Assembly: GCA_003988855.1 (NCBI GenBank)
Contig: QYAI01000061.1
Location: 62,001 to 126,000 of the forward strand
DNA from: Arachnopeziza araneosa
Taxonomy: Eukaryota; Ascomycota; Leotiomycetes; Helotiales; Arachnopezizaceae
Length of the DNA: 64,000 nucleotides
Direction: 5' to 3'
Position 1 is the stretch's first letter. Every line of letters begins with the position of its first letter. This document shows positions 10,872 to 22,987 of this stretch, piece by piece. The position numbers and the translations under genes were made by a program. The notes beneath the pieces are model-generated. The model was not told the origin of the DNA, did not search any database, and saw nothing but the letters and a program-made list of their open reading frames with translations.

Positions 10872-11948
10872 AGCTAGACCTGACGGAAGGAGGACATGTA
10901 GAATGGAGCTTGGAGTTTTGGATACCCATAACATCATAGATGTATGTGCTGCACCGTTGAAAAGCCATTGGGTGGTTTGTTTTTGTTTGTTGATTTTCGA
11001 TCTGTACAAAATATCAAGTCAGGCAGGGATCAGACTTCCCAGTGCATGACATCATGCTCACCTCAGGCATAAAGGCACTCAACTTCTCTTTTTCACGTGA
11101 ATCTATTTGCACTTTTACACTCTCTCTCTCCCTAGCAGCTAATCTTTTCTCATAGATTTTTGATCCACAGGTTAAAAGGGGCAGCGATATCGAAACAGGA
11201 TATTTATCTTGGGCTTGTCATTGCCTTAAGATCGTCACTTGGGCTTTTATCACGTGAAGTTGTGCGGAAGCGCTTCCGCTTCCAAGTTATCCAATTCTAC
11301 TTCAGGGGATGGCATTTCCAAAACGCATCTTACTGGTAATCCCATCACGAAGCAAGCAAAAATCTGCCCTCGACATATACGCTGAAGTTATTGCATGCCC
11401 AGACCAGCGCTTGCAGAAATGCTCGATGCTGTTCAACGACAATACCTAGGACCTCTCCGATCCAAGTTTTCAGGGCGATTGACACACGACCTCTAGGCTA
11501 TTAGGCTCGTCGGTCGGCTGGAGAAGAGTCAACACGACCCCAAACCGCAACAGAAAACCTCTTGAGACAGCCGTCTGGCCTGGCAGCCTCCTTCCAACTT
11601 TTAGTCATCGTTCAGAAGTCAGATTTCGAGGTGGCGGCAGCTTGTGCTGTTCAACCAGCCGCCTACCATCCACCTCACATCGCCCTGCAGGGACCGGACA
11701 GGGACCTCTCCACAAACTCCCCAAAACAAGACCCCGAACTACGTCATTAGGACCCTGAAATTCATTGCATCTGATTCAGACATAAACATCACAGTTTTGG
11801 GGCTCAGTCTTCATTTTCCTTTCTCTAGACTATCTCAAAACCTGGCTTCTCCAGTAGGGGAATCTTCTAGAAAATCCATTTCGAAACTTATAAATGATGT
11901 TCATCTCCCAGCCCCATCGGAAACTTGACAACTTCGCCACCTCCAGCG
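10872..11948. promoter_or_regulatory. 3' region of bHLH gene and upstream region of Zn2Cys6 gene
   Basis: There is no supported gene in this 1.08-kb interval. Two CACGTG E-boxes (11094-11099 and 11251-11256), both flanked as TCACGTGA, lie 700-860 bp upstream of the next start codon. The 5' half must hold the bHLH terminator. A CGCTTCCGCTTCC tract lies near 11270. Confidence 0.4.
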
Positions 11949-14383
11949 ATGAATCCAGAGGGTGCAGCCAATTCGAAGCGGCGGCGTGGTCTTGGGGTTG
12001 TGACCGCCAATGCCTGTACAGAATGCCGCAAGAAACGCGCGAAGGTGAGCAGTTAGGAGATACCTGCTATCATGGCAGCTGACCATTATACTATAGTGTG
12101 ACGGTCAGGTTCCTTGTGGTAGATGTACCTCCCAAGCAGTTAATTGTGTTTACGAGCTTCCCGTTCGGCAATCCAAGGAAAATATGCGAACCGAAATCGA
12201 ATCCCTCCGAAGTTCTCAACGACAACACGAACGCATTCTTGAAGCAATAGTCTCTGACGATACTTCTAGGCCAGTTCTCGAAGCGCTGCGAAACGGCGAA
12301 ACTGCAGAAAATATTGTGAGAAAATTGGAGGGGAACATGAGTCCGGATGCTGTGTCGGGGACAAATGTCACAACGTTCGCCAGGCTGAGTGACCAGCAAG
12401 CCATCGGCGGGGCCTTGAGTCGCGCAAGAAATATCGAGGGCTCGCCAAGCTCTGCATTCGCGTTTACCGATATTTCTGCTGGGACGGGATTGCATCCCTT
12501 TTCTCCGGAAGGGAGCACATGGCAACCGCAATGGGGAGCTGGAAATTCTAACATGAATTTCCAAGACTCTCATGGTGCTATGCAGGAGGAAGATATGATG
12601 AAATGGGAACCAGATATCTTGAACACTTCCTATCCCCTAGTAGGGACCTGGCACCAGCAATCGCGCACCAACTCTACTCCAGATAGTACTACACAAATGG
12701 CTCGGGGTGAGGGACAAGAGACAATTCTTGGGCAAAGTTTTGGAATGGAAGAGGCGAATAGGTCCCGCCAAGATGTCCCACCCAACATAAATCAATCCTG
12801 GACAGCTATTACCTCCAGCAGGGCATTTGTTGAACATTTGATGGCGCTGTACTTCTGCTGGGAATACCCAACTTTCGCTTCTCTCTCCAAAGAACACTTC
12901 CTCGAAGATTTTCGCACAGGGAATCCACGATATTGCTCTTCCCTCTTAGTGAACGCTCTGCTAGCACTTGGGTGTAGATTCTCGAATCAAGCAGAGGCGA
13001 GGCCGGACCCTGATGACCCTAACTCAGCTGGAAATAACTTCTTTGCTGAGGCAGTGACCTTGTTGGAGGCAGGGAGAGATAGACATGTCCTAACCACTAT
13101 TCAAGCATTAGGACTGATGAGTATCAGAGAAGCAAGCTGCGGAAGGAGTTCTGAAGCACTTTTCTACTCAGGCCAATCCATTCGCCTCGCTATGGAGATG
13201 GGTTTACATATGGATATCAGGGTAGGCAAGGGCGAAGAAGCTGAAATCGATCACGCCGTTCGCTCCGCTACATTTTGGGGTGCATTCTCATTAGACCAGT
13301 ACGTTGTGCGCCTCTAGAAAATAAAAAGCTGACGAGCTGTGTAGAGCATGGAATCTTAGCATCGGTCGCTTGCCACACTTTTCGAGAGACATAGTTCTTA
13401 TAACAAAGCCGGCGATAATTGAACAAATCGAAGCTTCCGAATGGATTCCCTACACAGACGACGGTAGGGATCTCGACCAAAACACACTCACTTGCTCAAT
13501 GACTAATCATTCTCATCCTCCAGGCGCACCTCTCGAAAAATCGTGCACTCAGCCTTCAAATGTTCGCTCAGTCTATAAAACTTTTTGTGACCTTTCGGAG
13601 ATTGTCCACAAGTCGATATATGCTTTTTATGCACCAGGAACAAAATTCACAAGCCAAAAACTGGTGCAGAGCTATACGGAATACCTGCGATGGTATGAGG
13701 CTATTCCAACTACACTCCGTCTTGGACAGAACTTTACCCCGGCAGTTTTGTTTGCTCAGTAATGTTCCCATTCTCAACTCTCTTTATATATGCTTACTTT
13801 AATTAGCATGTACTACCATTTCGCCATTTTGTTGCTGTTTCGGCCATTCATCAAGCTTTCCATCCCCTCGTCCTCATTTTCTCCGGTGGCCATTTGCCTC
13901 CAGGCTGCCGAGGCTATTTCCGCTCTAGTCAATTCATATTCCAAACTCTATACCTTACGACGTACACCAAGTTTTATGCCCTACTTTATTCTCACCAGCT
14001 CCATTATTCACCTTGTTACTCTTGGTACTGATAAAAGTGGCCTGAAAGTTGTGAAACAAGGCATTTCAGATCTCAAGGAAATGACAACTTGCCACGGTTT
14101 CGCCTCTCGCGCTTTGAATATTCTCAAGTACTTCGCCAAACATTGGGAAGTCGATGCAGATCTGTTTGATGAGGATACACTTCAGGAAGATGCTTGTAAG
14201 CCAAGCTCGACGAGTTTCAATCAATTCTGTCCCAATGTTGGCAAGGGCCATATTGCTTCGGATATTGCCAAGGTTAGAGAGGGTGAGAATCCTTTATTTT
14301 GGATTTTCCCGTTACAAGGGCGACCATTGTTAGATGTGGGGGATGACGAGTTAGCCAAGGCAGGTTTTAGCGTCTTGAAATAA
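11949..14383 (+). CDS. Zn2Cys6 fungal-specific transcription factor (NirA-like)
   Basis: Five exons (11949-12044, 12097-13298, 13345-13463, 13524-13758, 13807-14383) encode 742 residues. The zinc cluster is C23-X2-C26-X6-C33-X5-C39-X2-C42-X6-C49, split by intron 1 after RKKRAK. A QSKENMRTEIESLRSSQRQHERIL linker-coil helix follows, then the fungal middle-homology region (Fungal_trans, about 210-560: FVEHLMALYFCWEYPTF.., ALFYSGQSIRLAMEMGLH.., FAHMYYHFAILLLFRPFIKL). The 60-bp intron 3 (13464-13523) is a multiple of three and open, but removing it restores the family-typical YTDDGAPLEK junction. The acidic C-terminus may be an activation domain. The architecture matches proteins commonly labelled nitrogen-assimilation factor NirA, but orthology is not shown. 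Confidence 0.85.
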
Positions 14384-14915
14384 AATACCCGATGAGTATG
14401 AGAATGAAAAGCGGGAACAAGTGGTTTAAAATGTCTTTAGAACAGGAGTCTGGGAGTGATACTCATAGTGCTGGAGTTCACGAGTATTGGGTTCAGGGTG
14501 GAGCTTTTGGGAGAGTGTCGCCTTGTTACAATTGCATAACATAGAAATGGGAAATGATACCAATTTGCTTTTATATTGCGTTAAATTCTATTCTACAATT
14601 ATTATTAGGAGAATAATACAAATGTTTTACCTGGCAAGTTTCAGTATGAGATAGGTTTAGTAGATACTAATTTCTGCACGCTATGCTTATTTGGTCTGGA
14701 GTATGGTAGGTGGGTTAGTATTAAGCTTGGGCTGAAGTAGACGACAAAAACATAGTTTATACAACGCACTTGCCCTCTTGAATTGATCTTGGGAATAGTG
14801 ATAACTCGTTTGGGTACGGTAATTTAGATATAAATACTAACCATAAAAAAGAGTACAGTGATATAGATTACAAAGAGCGCGACCTAACCAGATTAATACC
14901 AGCTAGAATGTAAAC
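14384..14915. other. Convergent 3' intergenic region
   Basis: AT-rich spacer between the ends of two convergent genes. No open frame of interest; only 3' untranslated sequence is expected. Confidence 0.5.
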
Positions 14916-15536
14916 TTACCTATCATCCCACTTCTCCCTCCAAGTCCTCTCTTCCTCAGCCGCACTCCCAAACTTCTCGCCGCCGTTACCATCCCCTAGC
15001 CACCTAGGAGCCTCACTCTCAAACACTCTTCCCACCAGCCTCTCCGTCCTCTCCTTCCCCATCCCCTTCCACACCATATAATTAATCAATTCCTCCTTCG
15101 TGGCCGAACTCCGGAAATTGTTCCACTCCGCAGGCGCGATGGCGATCTTCTCGGGTTCTTCATCTTCGTATGTGTAGAAGGACACTGGGGATGAGGCACG
15201 AGGAGGTGGGGAAGGTGAGCGTGGATGGGGTGAGTAGCGGTGGTCGTAGTGATTCGAACTGCTGGAATGTGAGGAGCTGGTGTAGGTGTGCGTGTGCGTG
15301 TAAGAAGGATGGCTGTTGGGATATCTATATTGATGTTCCCTCTGCTCAGACTCTTCGTAGTATGAGCGAGGTGGCTCGCGCTCTCGCTCAGGCTCGTAAA
15401 TGTTGGCAAATGGGTTGGGATATCCCATGGGAACCGTGACACTGGTTTGTGAGCGGGTTTGGGGGTTGTAGGGGCTGGTGTATGTGGTTGAGATGGGCCT
15501 GCCGGCCAAGTCATAGTTGATGCGGCTGGATGACAT
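14916..15536 (-). CDS. Hypothetical Ser/Tyr/His-rich protein
   Basis: A single exon of 206 residues reads from ATG at 15536. The first 110 residues are low-complexity: Ser, Tyr, Pro and His, with runs such as THTHTYTSSSHSSSSNHYDH and SPHPRSPSPPP. The C-terminal part is ordered-looking and charged (IAIAPAEWNNFRSSATKEEL, INYMVWKGMGKERTERLVGR, then a Trp-rich end). No catalytic motif was recognised. The stop is embedded in AGGTAAGT, a perfect donor site, so an additional downstream exon is possible. The coding signal is supported by length and composition; function is unknown. Confidence 0.65.
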   Translation of the reverse strand: MSSSRINYDLAGRPISTTYTSPYNPQTRSQTSVTVPMGYPNPFANIYEPEREREPPRSYYEESEQREHQYRYPNSHPSYTHTHTYTSSSHSSSSNHYDHRYSPHPRSPSPPPRASSPVSFYTYEDEEPEKIAIAPAEWNNFRSSATKEELINYMVWKGMGKERTERLVGRVFESEAPRWLGDGNGGEKFGSAAEEERTWREKWDDR

Positions 15537-16082
15537 GTGATGTGCTTGGAGTGACTGTCTTGAGCTTAGTGATTCGCGTCTTGATCGAGCCTAGATGCTG
15601 TATTAGTGACGAATCGACTGAGGTATGGAATGCGAGAAAGCATGATTTATGGAGGAAACATGGGATTGTTCAGACAAGTAAGAAAAAGGAACACAACTCG
15701 TAACACAAAGGCGTAACTTTTCTCTCGTTCAATGATATGTAGGTAGGAATGGAACACAAGAGAGGTTTTTCGGGGAAACAAAGGAGCTTTTCAATTAAAC
15801 GCTTTGTTGTGTTATGTGCTTGAGCCATTGTCTCGCTTAGCAAGCGACTCACCCCTACTCAATTATTCACTGACAATAGTGTGATGATTCAAATCGAGAA
15901 AACCGAAACGGCTTTAATCAGTCATAAACTTGGTGAATAATCATTAGAAAAATGGTATTTATAACATTGCTCTTGTTCTAACGTTGTAAAAGTTTACTCG
16001 CGGCTTTGGCGAAAACTTTGCCAACTTTCAATGTTTGTTCCGAGTTGACTCGGTCTATTGTTAATCTTAAAGCATTACCAAA
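15537..16082. promoter_or_regulatory. Divergent promoter region between two hypothetical genes
   Basis: A 546-bp spacer between start codons on opposite strands. It should contain both promoters. The 100 bp before 16083 are AT-rich with no distinct element I can name. Confidence 0.4.
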
Positions 16083-17336
16083 ATGCACCCAGGTACCAAC
16101 TCTCTCCCCTATATTCCGCTCCCAGGGATACCCACCGCAAGGCAACTAGATTGCGCCATAGCTTACACTCCTGTTCCTATTCGCCCACTAGCAAATATAA
16201 CGCTAGGATGGCTGAGAACTCATCTTTATCCAGTTGACGATCCACCAGAAGAACGACCTCTGTCTGCCGGACGACAAACCAGCTCTGAGTCTTCAGATGA
16301 CATCCCATTGTCAAGGTCTGATATATTCCCGCGTAAGATGCCTGTTTTCACGGTGCCATTCGTGGCTGGCGAAGACGAATATGAGGACGTGAGGCCGGTC
16401 ATGCCACCTCCACGGGTGACAGATTTGGTTAATCGACAACAAAAAATAAATAAATGCCAGAGAATTTCCAACGTAAAAAATGACAATCAAAAAGGAAGAA
16501 TATTAGAGCTCAAGCGAGACCACAATAGAATATCTATTCCTCATTTCGAGAATTATGGCAATAACAATAGCACATCCGGCCAACAGTACCGACTTCGAGG
16601 ACGAGCAGACTCTGCGGGTGGGTTTCAACCCGAGCAAAAACTATGGCCGCAACGAGCAGCTAGAGTAGAGCCACCGCACCACCTCACTAACAAAATTTCA
16701 GAATCTAGGAAGAACAGTCACTTTCCCACAGTCTCCACCACGTTATCAGACACAAGGCAAAATAACGCTAGTTCAAGCTTCAGGTTGATCGGCTCTCGGA
16801 ATCAACGCCGTAATAACGCATCTAGTTCAATGACGATGGAGCCCTCGGATGCAGACTGGACCATAACCGGCTCTCAATATATCATTCCACCAAAGACTAG
16901 AGTCTCTCCTGACAAACAACCAAAGGTTGAAAGAGAGCTGAAAGAAGCTTTGGATTCTGACTCGCTCAATGTTTGGCCAACTTATGAAGATGGCAGAGAA
17001 AGTTGGCATGTTGTTGGCTCTCAAAGGAATGTAGAAGAGCGGAGACCGAAGAAGCAGATGCAAGAGAGTGGAATCTTTGAGCAGCACCAAGGCGCCGAAG
17101 TGAAGAAGCGGAAAGAAGAGTTGCTGAGGGGCTGGAAGAACAAAGAAGAGAGGAGTGTTGAAGAACGAAAGAGGATACATGGGGGTTGGGACAGTGTGGT
17201 GGAAAATAGAGCCCTAACAACCATGCACGGCTTTGCGCCTACTATCAAAAACATGTCGAAGCGTCTGAAAACACCAACTGATGCTGAGATGCAGGCTATG
17301 GAAGATGAAGAGAGAGCCAAAAATTCAAAGCGGTGA
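16083..17336 (+). CDS. Hypothetical protein, 417 residues, charged and disordered
   Basis: One uninterrupted frame starts at ATACCAAAATG, a fair fungal initiation context. The N-terminus is proline-rich (LPYIPLPGIPTARQLD). The middle is low-complexity and basic. The last 110 residues are strongly charged and probably helical (VEERRPKKQMQESGIFEQHQ). A short motif recurs: W-T-I-T-G-S-Q at residue 259 and W-H-V-V-G-S-Q at 308, with a weaker F-R-L-I-G-S-R before them. This suggests a small internal repeat. No known domain recognised. It is convergent with the lunapark gene, with 200 bp between stops. Confidence 0.7.
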   Translation: MHPGTNSLPYIPLPGIPTARQLDCAIAYTPVPIRPLANITLGWLRTHLYPVDDPPEERPLSAGRQTSSESSDDIPLSRSDIFPRKMPVFTVPFVAGEDEYEDVRPVMPPPRVTDLVNRQQKINKCQRISNVKNDNQKGRILELKRDHNRISIPHFENYGNNNSTSGQQYRLRGRADSAGGFQPEQKLWPQRAARVEPPHHLTNKISESRKNSHFPTVSTTLSDTRQNNASSSFRLIGSRNQRRNNASSSMTMEPSDADWTITGSQYIIPPKTRVSPDKQPKVERELKEALDSDSLNVWPTYEDGRESWHVVGSQRNVEERRPKKQMQESGIFEQHQGAEVKKRKEELLRGWKNKEERSVEERKRIHGGWDSVVENRALTTMHGFAPTIKNMSKRLKTPTDAEMQAMEDEERAKNSKR

Positions 17337-17535
17337 CACCAGGAAGGAAGGGGACCGTGTGCGGAGAATACGAAGGATCACCTGGACATGAGAACTTATC
17401 ATTCTCAGACTCCTTCATATCAACGACATTACAGAATCCAGAATTCTCTTTTCTACATTCAAACCCGCTAAAACACAGAACGCAGGGAAGACCGAAAATG
17501 TCAAAATATGGCTCAAACATTACTGACTACATTTC

Positions 17536-18758
17536 CTAAGCTTTCTTCTTGCCGCTTTTCGGCCTGCCTCTCTTTGGCTTAACTTCAATCATCTCTTCAG
17601 CTGATTCGACTTCGACTTCTTCACCAGACCCCGAATCGCCCTTGACATCACTTTCAGATACGTTTTTCTCCTTGTCTTTAACGTCTTCCGTGTTTTCTGA
17701 CTCATCAGTCTGAGCTTCGATTTGATCCTTCATCTGTTGAACGACCTTTATTGCCTCGTCCTCTTCGCCATTCATAGACCCACAACCATAGCATCGCCAT
17801 TTTCCTAGATCGGCAAGAGATTTGGTCCCAGGTGGGGCTTGACCATTTATTAGGCGGCAGTTTTGGCATATCAGAGCTACCCGATTCTTGGGGAGTGTTT
17901 CATCCTCTCCTAACAGCAAGTCTAGCACTCTATCGTACCAGTGTCCATCAGAAGCAATCTCAGAACCTTGTGCATACTGTGGTGCAGAGAAAGCATTAGG
18001 AGCAAATTCAGGTGGCCCAAGCTGTGGTGTAGAGGGTGCAGAAATGATAGGCGGTGGCAAATTTTTATTTGGGTCCGGCTGTGGTGTAGAAGGCTGGCTA
18101 GGTATTTGGTTGAGCCCTGGAATGTTTGCAGTGGGAGGAGGGACAATCGACGTCCTTTGCGGTTGGTTGTTTACTGGTTTTGAGGTCTTCGGCGTAGGGG
18201 CGGGGGCTTTCTTAGGTTTGGGAGTAGCACCTCCATATTTCTCTAGAAGTTCTTGGGTAGAATTGTATTTAGTCGCAGCCTTGAGCTTCTCTATCGTCTT
18301 TGTCCGTTCTGTTTGCTGATCCTCCAGACGATGCGCCACTCCATCAGTGCGGTAGGTATAGTAAGCAGTGAGCGCTGTTCGACCTAGATAAATGCTATAG
18401 GCGGGTTAGCGTAGCGTAGGTGGATCTGGATGCGCTGAAGTCATACACAACTGGGCCAGATGCTAAGCCTGTCCCCTCCCAAATGCTCCAGTTCTTCCAT
18501 CCTACAACTAGAACCAGCACAACGGCCACCAAGAGATATGCGAAGCTGGTATAAAGAGTCCACAGAGCCTTATATCTCCGGCCGTTTGAACGAAGGCCGT
18601 CAAGCTGAGCCTGCGACTTTGATATCTTCGTAGCTAACGAGGAGAGGGCCTTTTCAAAGGAAGCCGGAGAGTTATCCTCGCCCTAAATCAGTCAGCATGA
18701 GCAGTGCGGCCTTGTCTTTTATCTTTCTCACCTTCCAAGGCCAGAGAGAGACCATCAT
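17536..18758 (-). CDS. LNP1: Lunapark-family ER network protein
   Basis: Three exons (18758-18732, 18682-18447, 18394-17536) encode 373 residues. Lunapark sits at three-way junctions of the tubular ER and stabilises them, opposing Sey1/atlastin. After a short exon (MMVSLWPWK) comes a coiled segment (FEKALSSLATKISKSQAQLD). Two membrane spans follow (about 50-75 and 80-100; LLVAVVLVLVVGW and PVVIYLGRTALTAYYTY). Next is a cytosolic charged coil (HRLEDQQTERTKTIEKLKAA), a long Pro-rich linker, and the lunapark zinc ribbon with C264, C267, C289 and C292. The tail is acidic and ends in a basic KPKRGRPKSGKKKA stretch resembling an AT-hook. The gene is divergent from golgin IMH1. Confidence 0.9.
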
Positions 18759-19058
18759 GAAGTCTGCTCGTCGTTATCGGAATGTCACCGTGACATGATG
18801 TAATGGTGTTGGAAGAGAAGAGAATCTGAAGCTCGTGGCGTGGCACAGTGACAGCTCTTTCCGCACAAGCCGCAGCATCGGCGCACAGAGCCCCGACGCC
18901 GCGATCCTCAGCTGCAGTCAGAGCTCGCCGTCTTAAACTGACCAGATATTTTCTTTTCTTTTGATTTCATCCCCATTCAATTGATGGCTTGTTTTAGTTC
19001 ATGTCAATATATTGTCTGTGACTATTAAGTGTAATTTCTTCCAGTCCATGTAGCCACA
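18759..19058. promoter_or_regulatory. Shared divergent promoter, LNP1 (-) and IMH1 (+)
   Basis: Only 300 bp separate the two start codons, so both promoters must overlap here. The centre is GC-rich with a GCTCGTGGCGTGGCAC stretch; the IMH1 side is T-rich. No TATA box is evident on either side. Confidence 0.6.
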
Positions 19059-22000
19059 ATGTTCCAGGTAACCATATATTCAAAGAAGGCAGCCTTGCGA
19101 TCCCCCTTTGCTGACTTGTCCCAAAGCGACTTAAAGGTGCTATAGACTCCCGCATTGCTGAAGAACAAGCTAGACAAAAAGCCGCAGTCACTGCTCCTCT
19201 TTCTAGAACTTCTTCTACTCGACGATCAACTAGTTCTAGGACAGAATCTCCTGCTGCAAAACCTAGGAAACCAAGGCCTAAAGACGATGGGAGCACAGTT
19301 AGAGGTCCTGATCCTTCGGAATTCGAAAGCGCTTTTGTAATTGAAGACGAGGTTGAGGAAAGGCCAGCCGGAGAGCCTTCTTCGGTAGCAGATGAGAAAA
19401 CCACCATAATGGGAGATAATGGGAATGAGCCTGAACCGGGGAGTGAGAAGGAGGCGGAGGTAGTCGCAAGCCCTCCCAAAGCTGTAGAACTACCACCGGA
19501 GGTGCGGACAAAGTTGAAAAGACTAGAGAAACTGGAGTCCAAATACCAGGGTATGCCAGAATTGTTCTTTATTCACTTCGCTAACAATATGGTAGAGCTT
19601 TTACGTTCCTACCGAATAGCGCATGCTCGTGCTATTTCAATAGAACCCTTCGAAAAACAATTGAAGGAGCATACTCCCTTGTCTACCATCTCGGATCCTG
19701 ATGCTTTAGTGGAATATCTCAATCAACTGAAACTCAAGGGTGATATGGTTATGGATGAATTCAAACGGGTATCTAAAGACCGAGACGATTACAAGAGGAA
19801 ATTCGAGGAAGCCGAAAAGCAGTCTACAGCAGCCAAGGAAGAGCTTGTTATTCTCAGAACTTCCACTGATGGAATTGGAAAGGATAAGACAGATGCTATG
19901 AGCATGGATGATACCCCGGCAGCTTCCGTAAAATCGCCTCCTGCATCTGTGTTCAGCATGTTCTCCCCTAAACAAAAGGCAGAAACTTCCGATAACAAGC
20001 ATGTCAGTGAAGAATTCTTTTCTTATGATGATGAGATACCGCAACTTCAGAGAGAAGTAAAGGACAAGACAGCTGAGGTAGAAGACCTTAAGGCTAAAGT
20101 CCATACGTTGGAGAAAGATCTCGCTACATCACAGGAATCAAGCGCTGGATTAGTTGCCGACCTAGAGAAGGCTACAAGGGATCTGAATGAATCGAAAGAG
20201 GTTGCAAGTGAAGATCAGTCTCGTCAAGAAAGGGTTGATGCTCAAGTCGAAGAAATTCGAATCCTTAAGGAGAGTGTCGAAGCAACGGAAAATCGTATAG
20301 CCTCGCTCGAAAAAGATATTGAGAAGCAGGCGAAGGATGCTAATGAGAAAATACACGCTCTTGAGCTCGACTTGGAAAAACATACTGTCGAAGCCGACAG
20401 CTCAATCAAGAGGCTTAACTCTGAAAAATTAGAGGGCCAAACACTCAGCGAGAAACTTAATGTGCAGCTCAAGGATCTAGAGAAATCAAGGCTCTCGGAT
20501 GAGAAGAAGATCGAAGAACTTCAAGAAGAAGTCAAATCTCTAAACAAACAAATCGAAGAAGCTTCCGCCAATGACACCGAAGAGCCACTAGCGAAATCCA
20601 CTGCAACTCTTGAAGTTCCGACTTCAGCACCAGCCCCTGGCGCAGCAAAGAAAAAGAACAAGAAAAAGAAGAAGGGAGGAAATTCTTCCAGTACTTCTGT
20701 TCCCAAGGATGATGCTTCAGATAAAGCATCAGATCACAGGCCTACTTCAGCTAACACTGAAGATCTCCAAACCGAGATCACCAAGCTCAAAGAAGAAATT
20801 GTTGACCGAGATTCGCAAATCGTCAAGTTACAAGAGAAGCGAAAAACGGAAGAAGAACTTCGCGAGAAAATTGAAGAGATGGAGGACAACCTTTTGATGA
20901 TTGGTAACGAGCACGTTGAGGCAAAGGACCAGATCAAGGAGTTACAAGGTCAGAAGACGGAATTGGAATCTCGGATCAAAGAATTAGAACATGAAATCGA
21001 GACATACAAGGCCACTTCGAAGAGTTCGGAAAAGGTTGAAGCAGATTTTAAGAGTTTGACTGCAGAATACGATGATCTCAAGTCAAAAACAGCTACCCTG
21101 CAGACCGACCTAGGTGCAGCACAACAACTCGCCACATCGAGATATAAAGAGCTTACGGATCTACGAGATGTTCTGCAAAAAGCTCAGCCAGAACTCAAAT
21201 CACTTCGTGCTGAGAATACGACCCTCAAGTCTGCCAAAGATGAGCTTACAACACGCACTTCGGAACTTCGTCGCCTGGAAGCTAGGGAGAAAGACTTAAA
21301 GAATGACATTGCTAGCTTCAAGAAACAAGCAGCAGATTCTCAATCCGAGATCCGCACACTGACCGAAAAGGTCACACAGGAAACGAATGCTCGTCTGCGT
21401 GCTGAAGATGCTCAACGTGTTGCTCAGCGAGATATGCGAAAATCAGAAGCAGAAAAGATACAATTTGCTGCTTCAAGTGAGAAATTGGCTACTGAACTAG
21501 CCAAGGTACAAGAAGAGGCAGCTCGATTACGAACACGTGTCCGAGAGCTCGAGACAGAAGTCGAAAGATTAAGCATTGAGTCTAAAAGTTTAAGGGATGA
21601 GGTTGAATTGCGAGGTAGTCAATATAACACCGCTCAGGGACTACTTGGCAGCATGAGAGACCAGGCAGGTGAAATGGCCATGCAGCTCAAAGAAGCACAA
21701 TCTCAATCCGAATCACTAGAAGAAGAACTAGCCGAAGTACAACGTCTCCTGTCCGAACGCACAAGAGAAGGAGAGACAATGCGTCGCTTATTAGCCGATG
21801 TTGATGACCGCGCTGACGCCAAAGTCCGCGAGATGCGTGAGCGCATGGAAGCTGCCATTGAGGAGCGAGACCGCGCTGAAGATGAAGCTAGTACTAATGG
21901 TCGAAGACGAGCACGCGAGGTTGACGAACTAAAGAATCGTATCCGAGACATGGAGAGAGATCTGAAGCTCGCGGTAAGAGAAAAAGAGGAGCTGGAACAT

Positions 22001-22514
22001 GAAGAGAAGGATTGGAGGAGAAAGAGGGATGAGCTAGAATCCACGGCTTCAAATTCCTCAAAAGAGGTGGCTGACATTCGCGGCGCTATGAATGAACTCC
22101 GCGATGCGTTAGACGGGAGCGAAAAGGCTGTTCGGGACGGGGAAAAGCAACGTGTAGATCTGAGAAGGCTGCTAGATGAAGCAGGAGCAAAATATGAGAA
22201 GACGCTAAAGGAGTTAAAGACTACGAAATTGAAGTTAAGTGAGGGCAGTTCCTCTCGTAGCTCACTAGAAAGCGGGAGGGGTGTTAATGGCAGGGGAACT
22301 CCAGGGGTGGATTATCTGTATCTCAAAACGATCATGCTACAGTTTCTGGAGCAAAAGGATAAGAAGGTGCAGGAGAGTTTGGTAAAGACTGTATTAGGGC
22401 AACTGTTGCATTTTGATAAGTATGTCTATTCCCACTTCTTCATCATTGAACGGTAATTAATTCACATATAGGAAGGATCAAGAGAAGTGGATTGCGGCCA
22501 TTTCGGCCAAGTAA
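19059..22514 (+). CDS. IMH1: Golgin with GRIP domain (Imh1 homolog)
   Basis: Exons 19059-19067, 19127-22419 and 22472-22514 encode 1114 residues. The first exon is only nine bases (MFQ) and its GTAACC intron rejoins the frame at RLKGAIDSRIAEEQ. Residues about 25-130 are Ser/Thr- and Glu-rich. Nearly all the rest is heptad-type coiled coil rich in E, K, L and Q, interrupted near 430 by a KKKNKKKKKGG basic patch. The final 50 residues (1065-1114: DYLYLKTIMLQFLE.., EKWIAAISAK) form a GRIP domain, which binds Arl1-GTP at the trans-Golgi. As in yeast Imh1 the protein should tether endosome-derived vesicles. The last intron lies inside the GRIP domain. Confidence 0.9.
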
Positions 22515-22987
22515 TAGGTACCCAATCCTGATAGTAAAGAGAGCATGGATGGCGTTTAGGCATGAGCGCGAATTTGGACTAGATTCGCTATTGTATAGAT
22601 AAGTAGCTTGTATAACGACCGATGGATCAATGTTTTACGTGGATAAAGCAACGCTTTCTCTAAAAGTGTAATGAATTGTAGATTCTACCTTGGCCTATCC
22701 TACCAGTGATGTATTTCAACGATATCAGAAGAGAAAAGTCGGCTAGGTTCATTACTTGGAAGGTTTGATAATGATACCGAGAGTGCTAACTGTGAATGGT
22801 TATCGTCCTGTTGAATCAAATCTAACCAATCCGTCATCTACTTCGCATTCGTTCCTCCTGCATGCAAACTACTGCCATTCTTAGTACAGAAGTTTGCTTG
22901 AGATGGAAGCTCGAAGAAGCAGTTAAACCTAGGAAGTCCGTAAAGCGATAACTGCGTTGGGAAGCTATGCTTGAGCAGGCGCAAGTG
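22515..22987. other. Convergent 3' region, IMH1 and permease
   Basis: A 473-bp spacer between two convergent stops. No supported gene; only 3' untranslated sequence expected. Confidence 0.5.

Noticed and set aside
8825..11256. CACGTG E-boxes around the bHLH gene as autoregulatory sites
   Set aside because: About sixteen such 6-mers are expected by chance in 64 kb, and others occur elsewhere (for example near 37437 and 42630).
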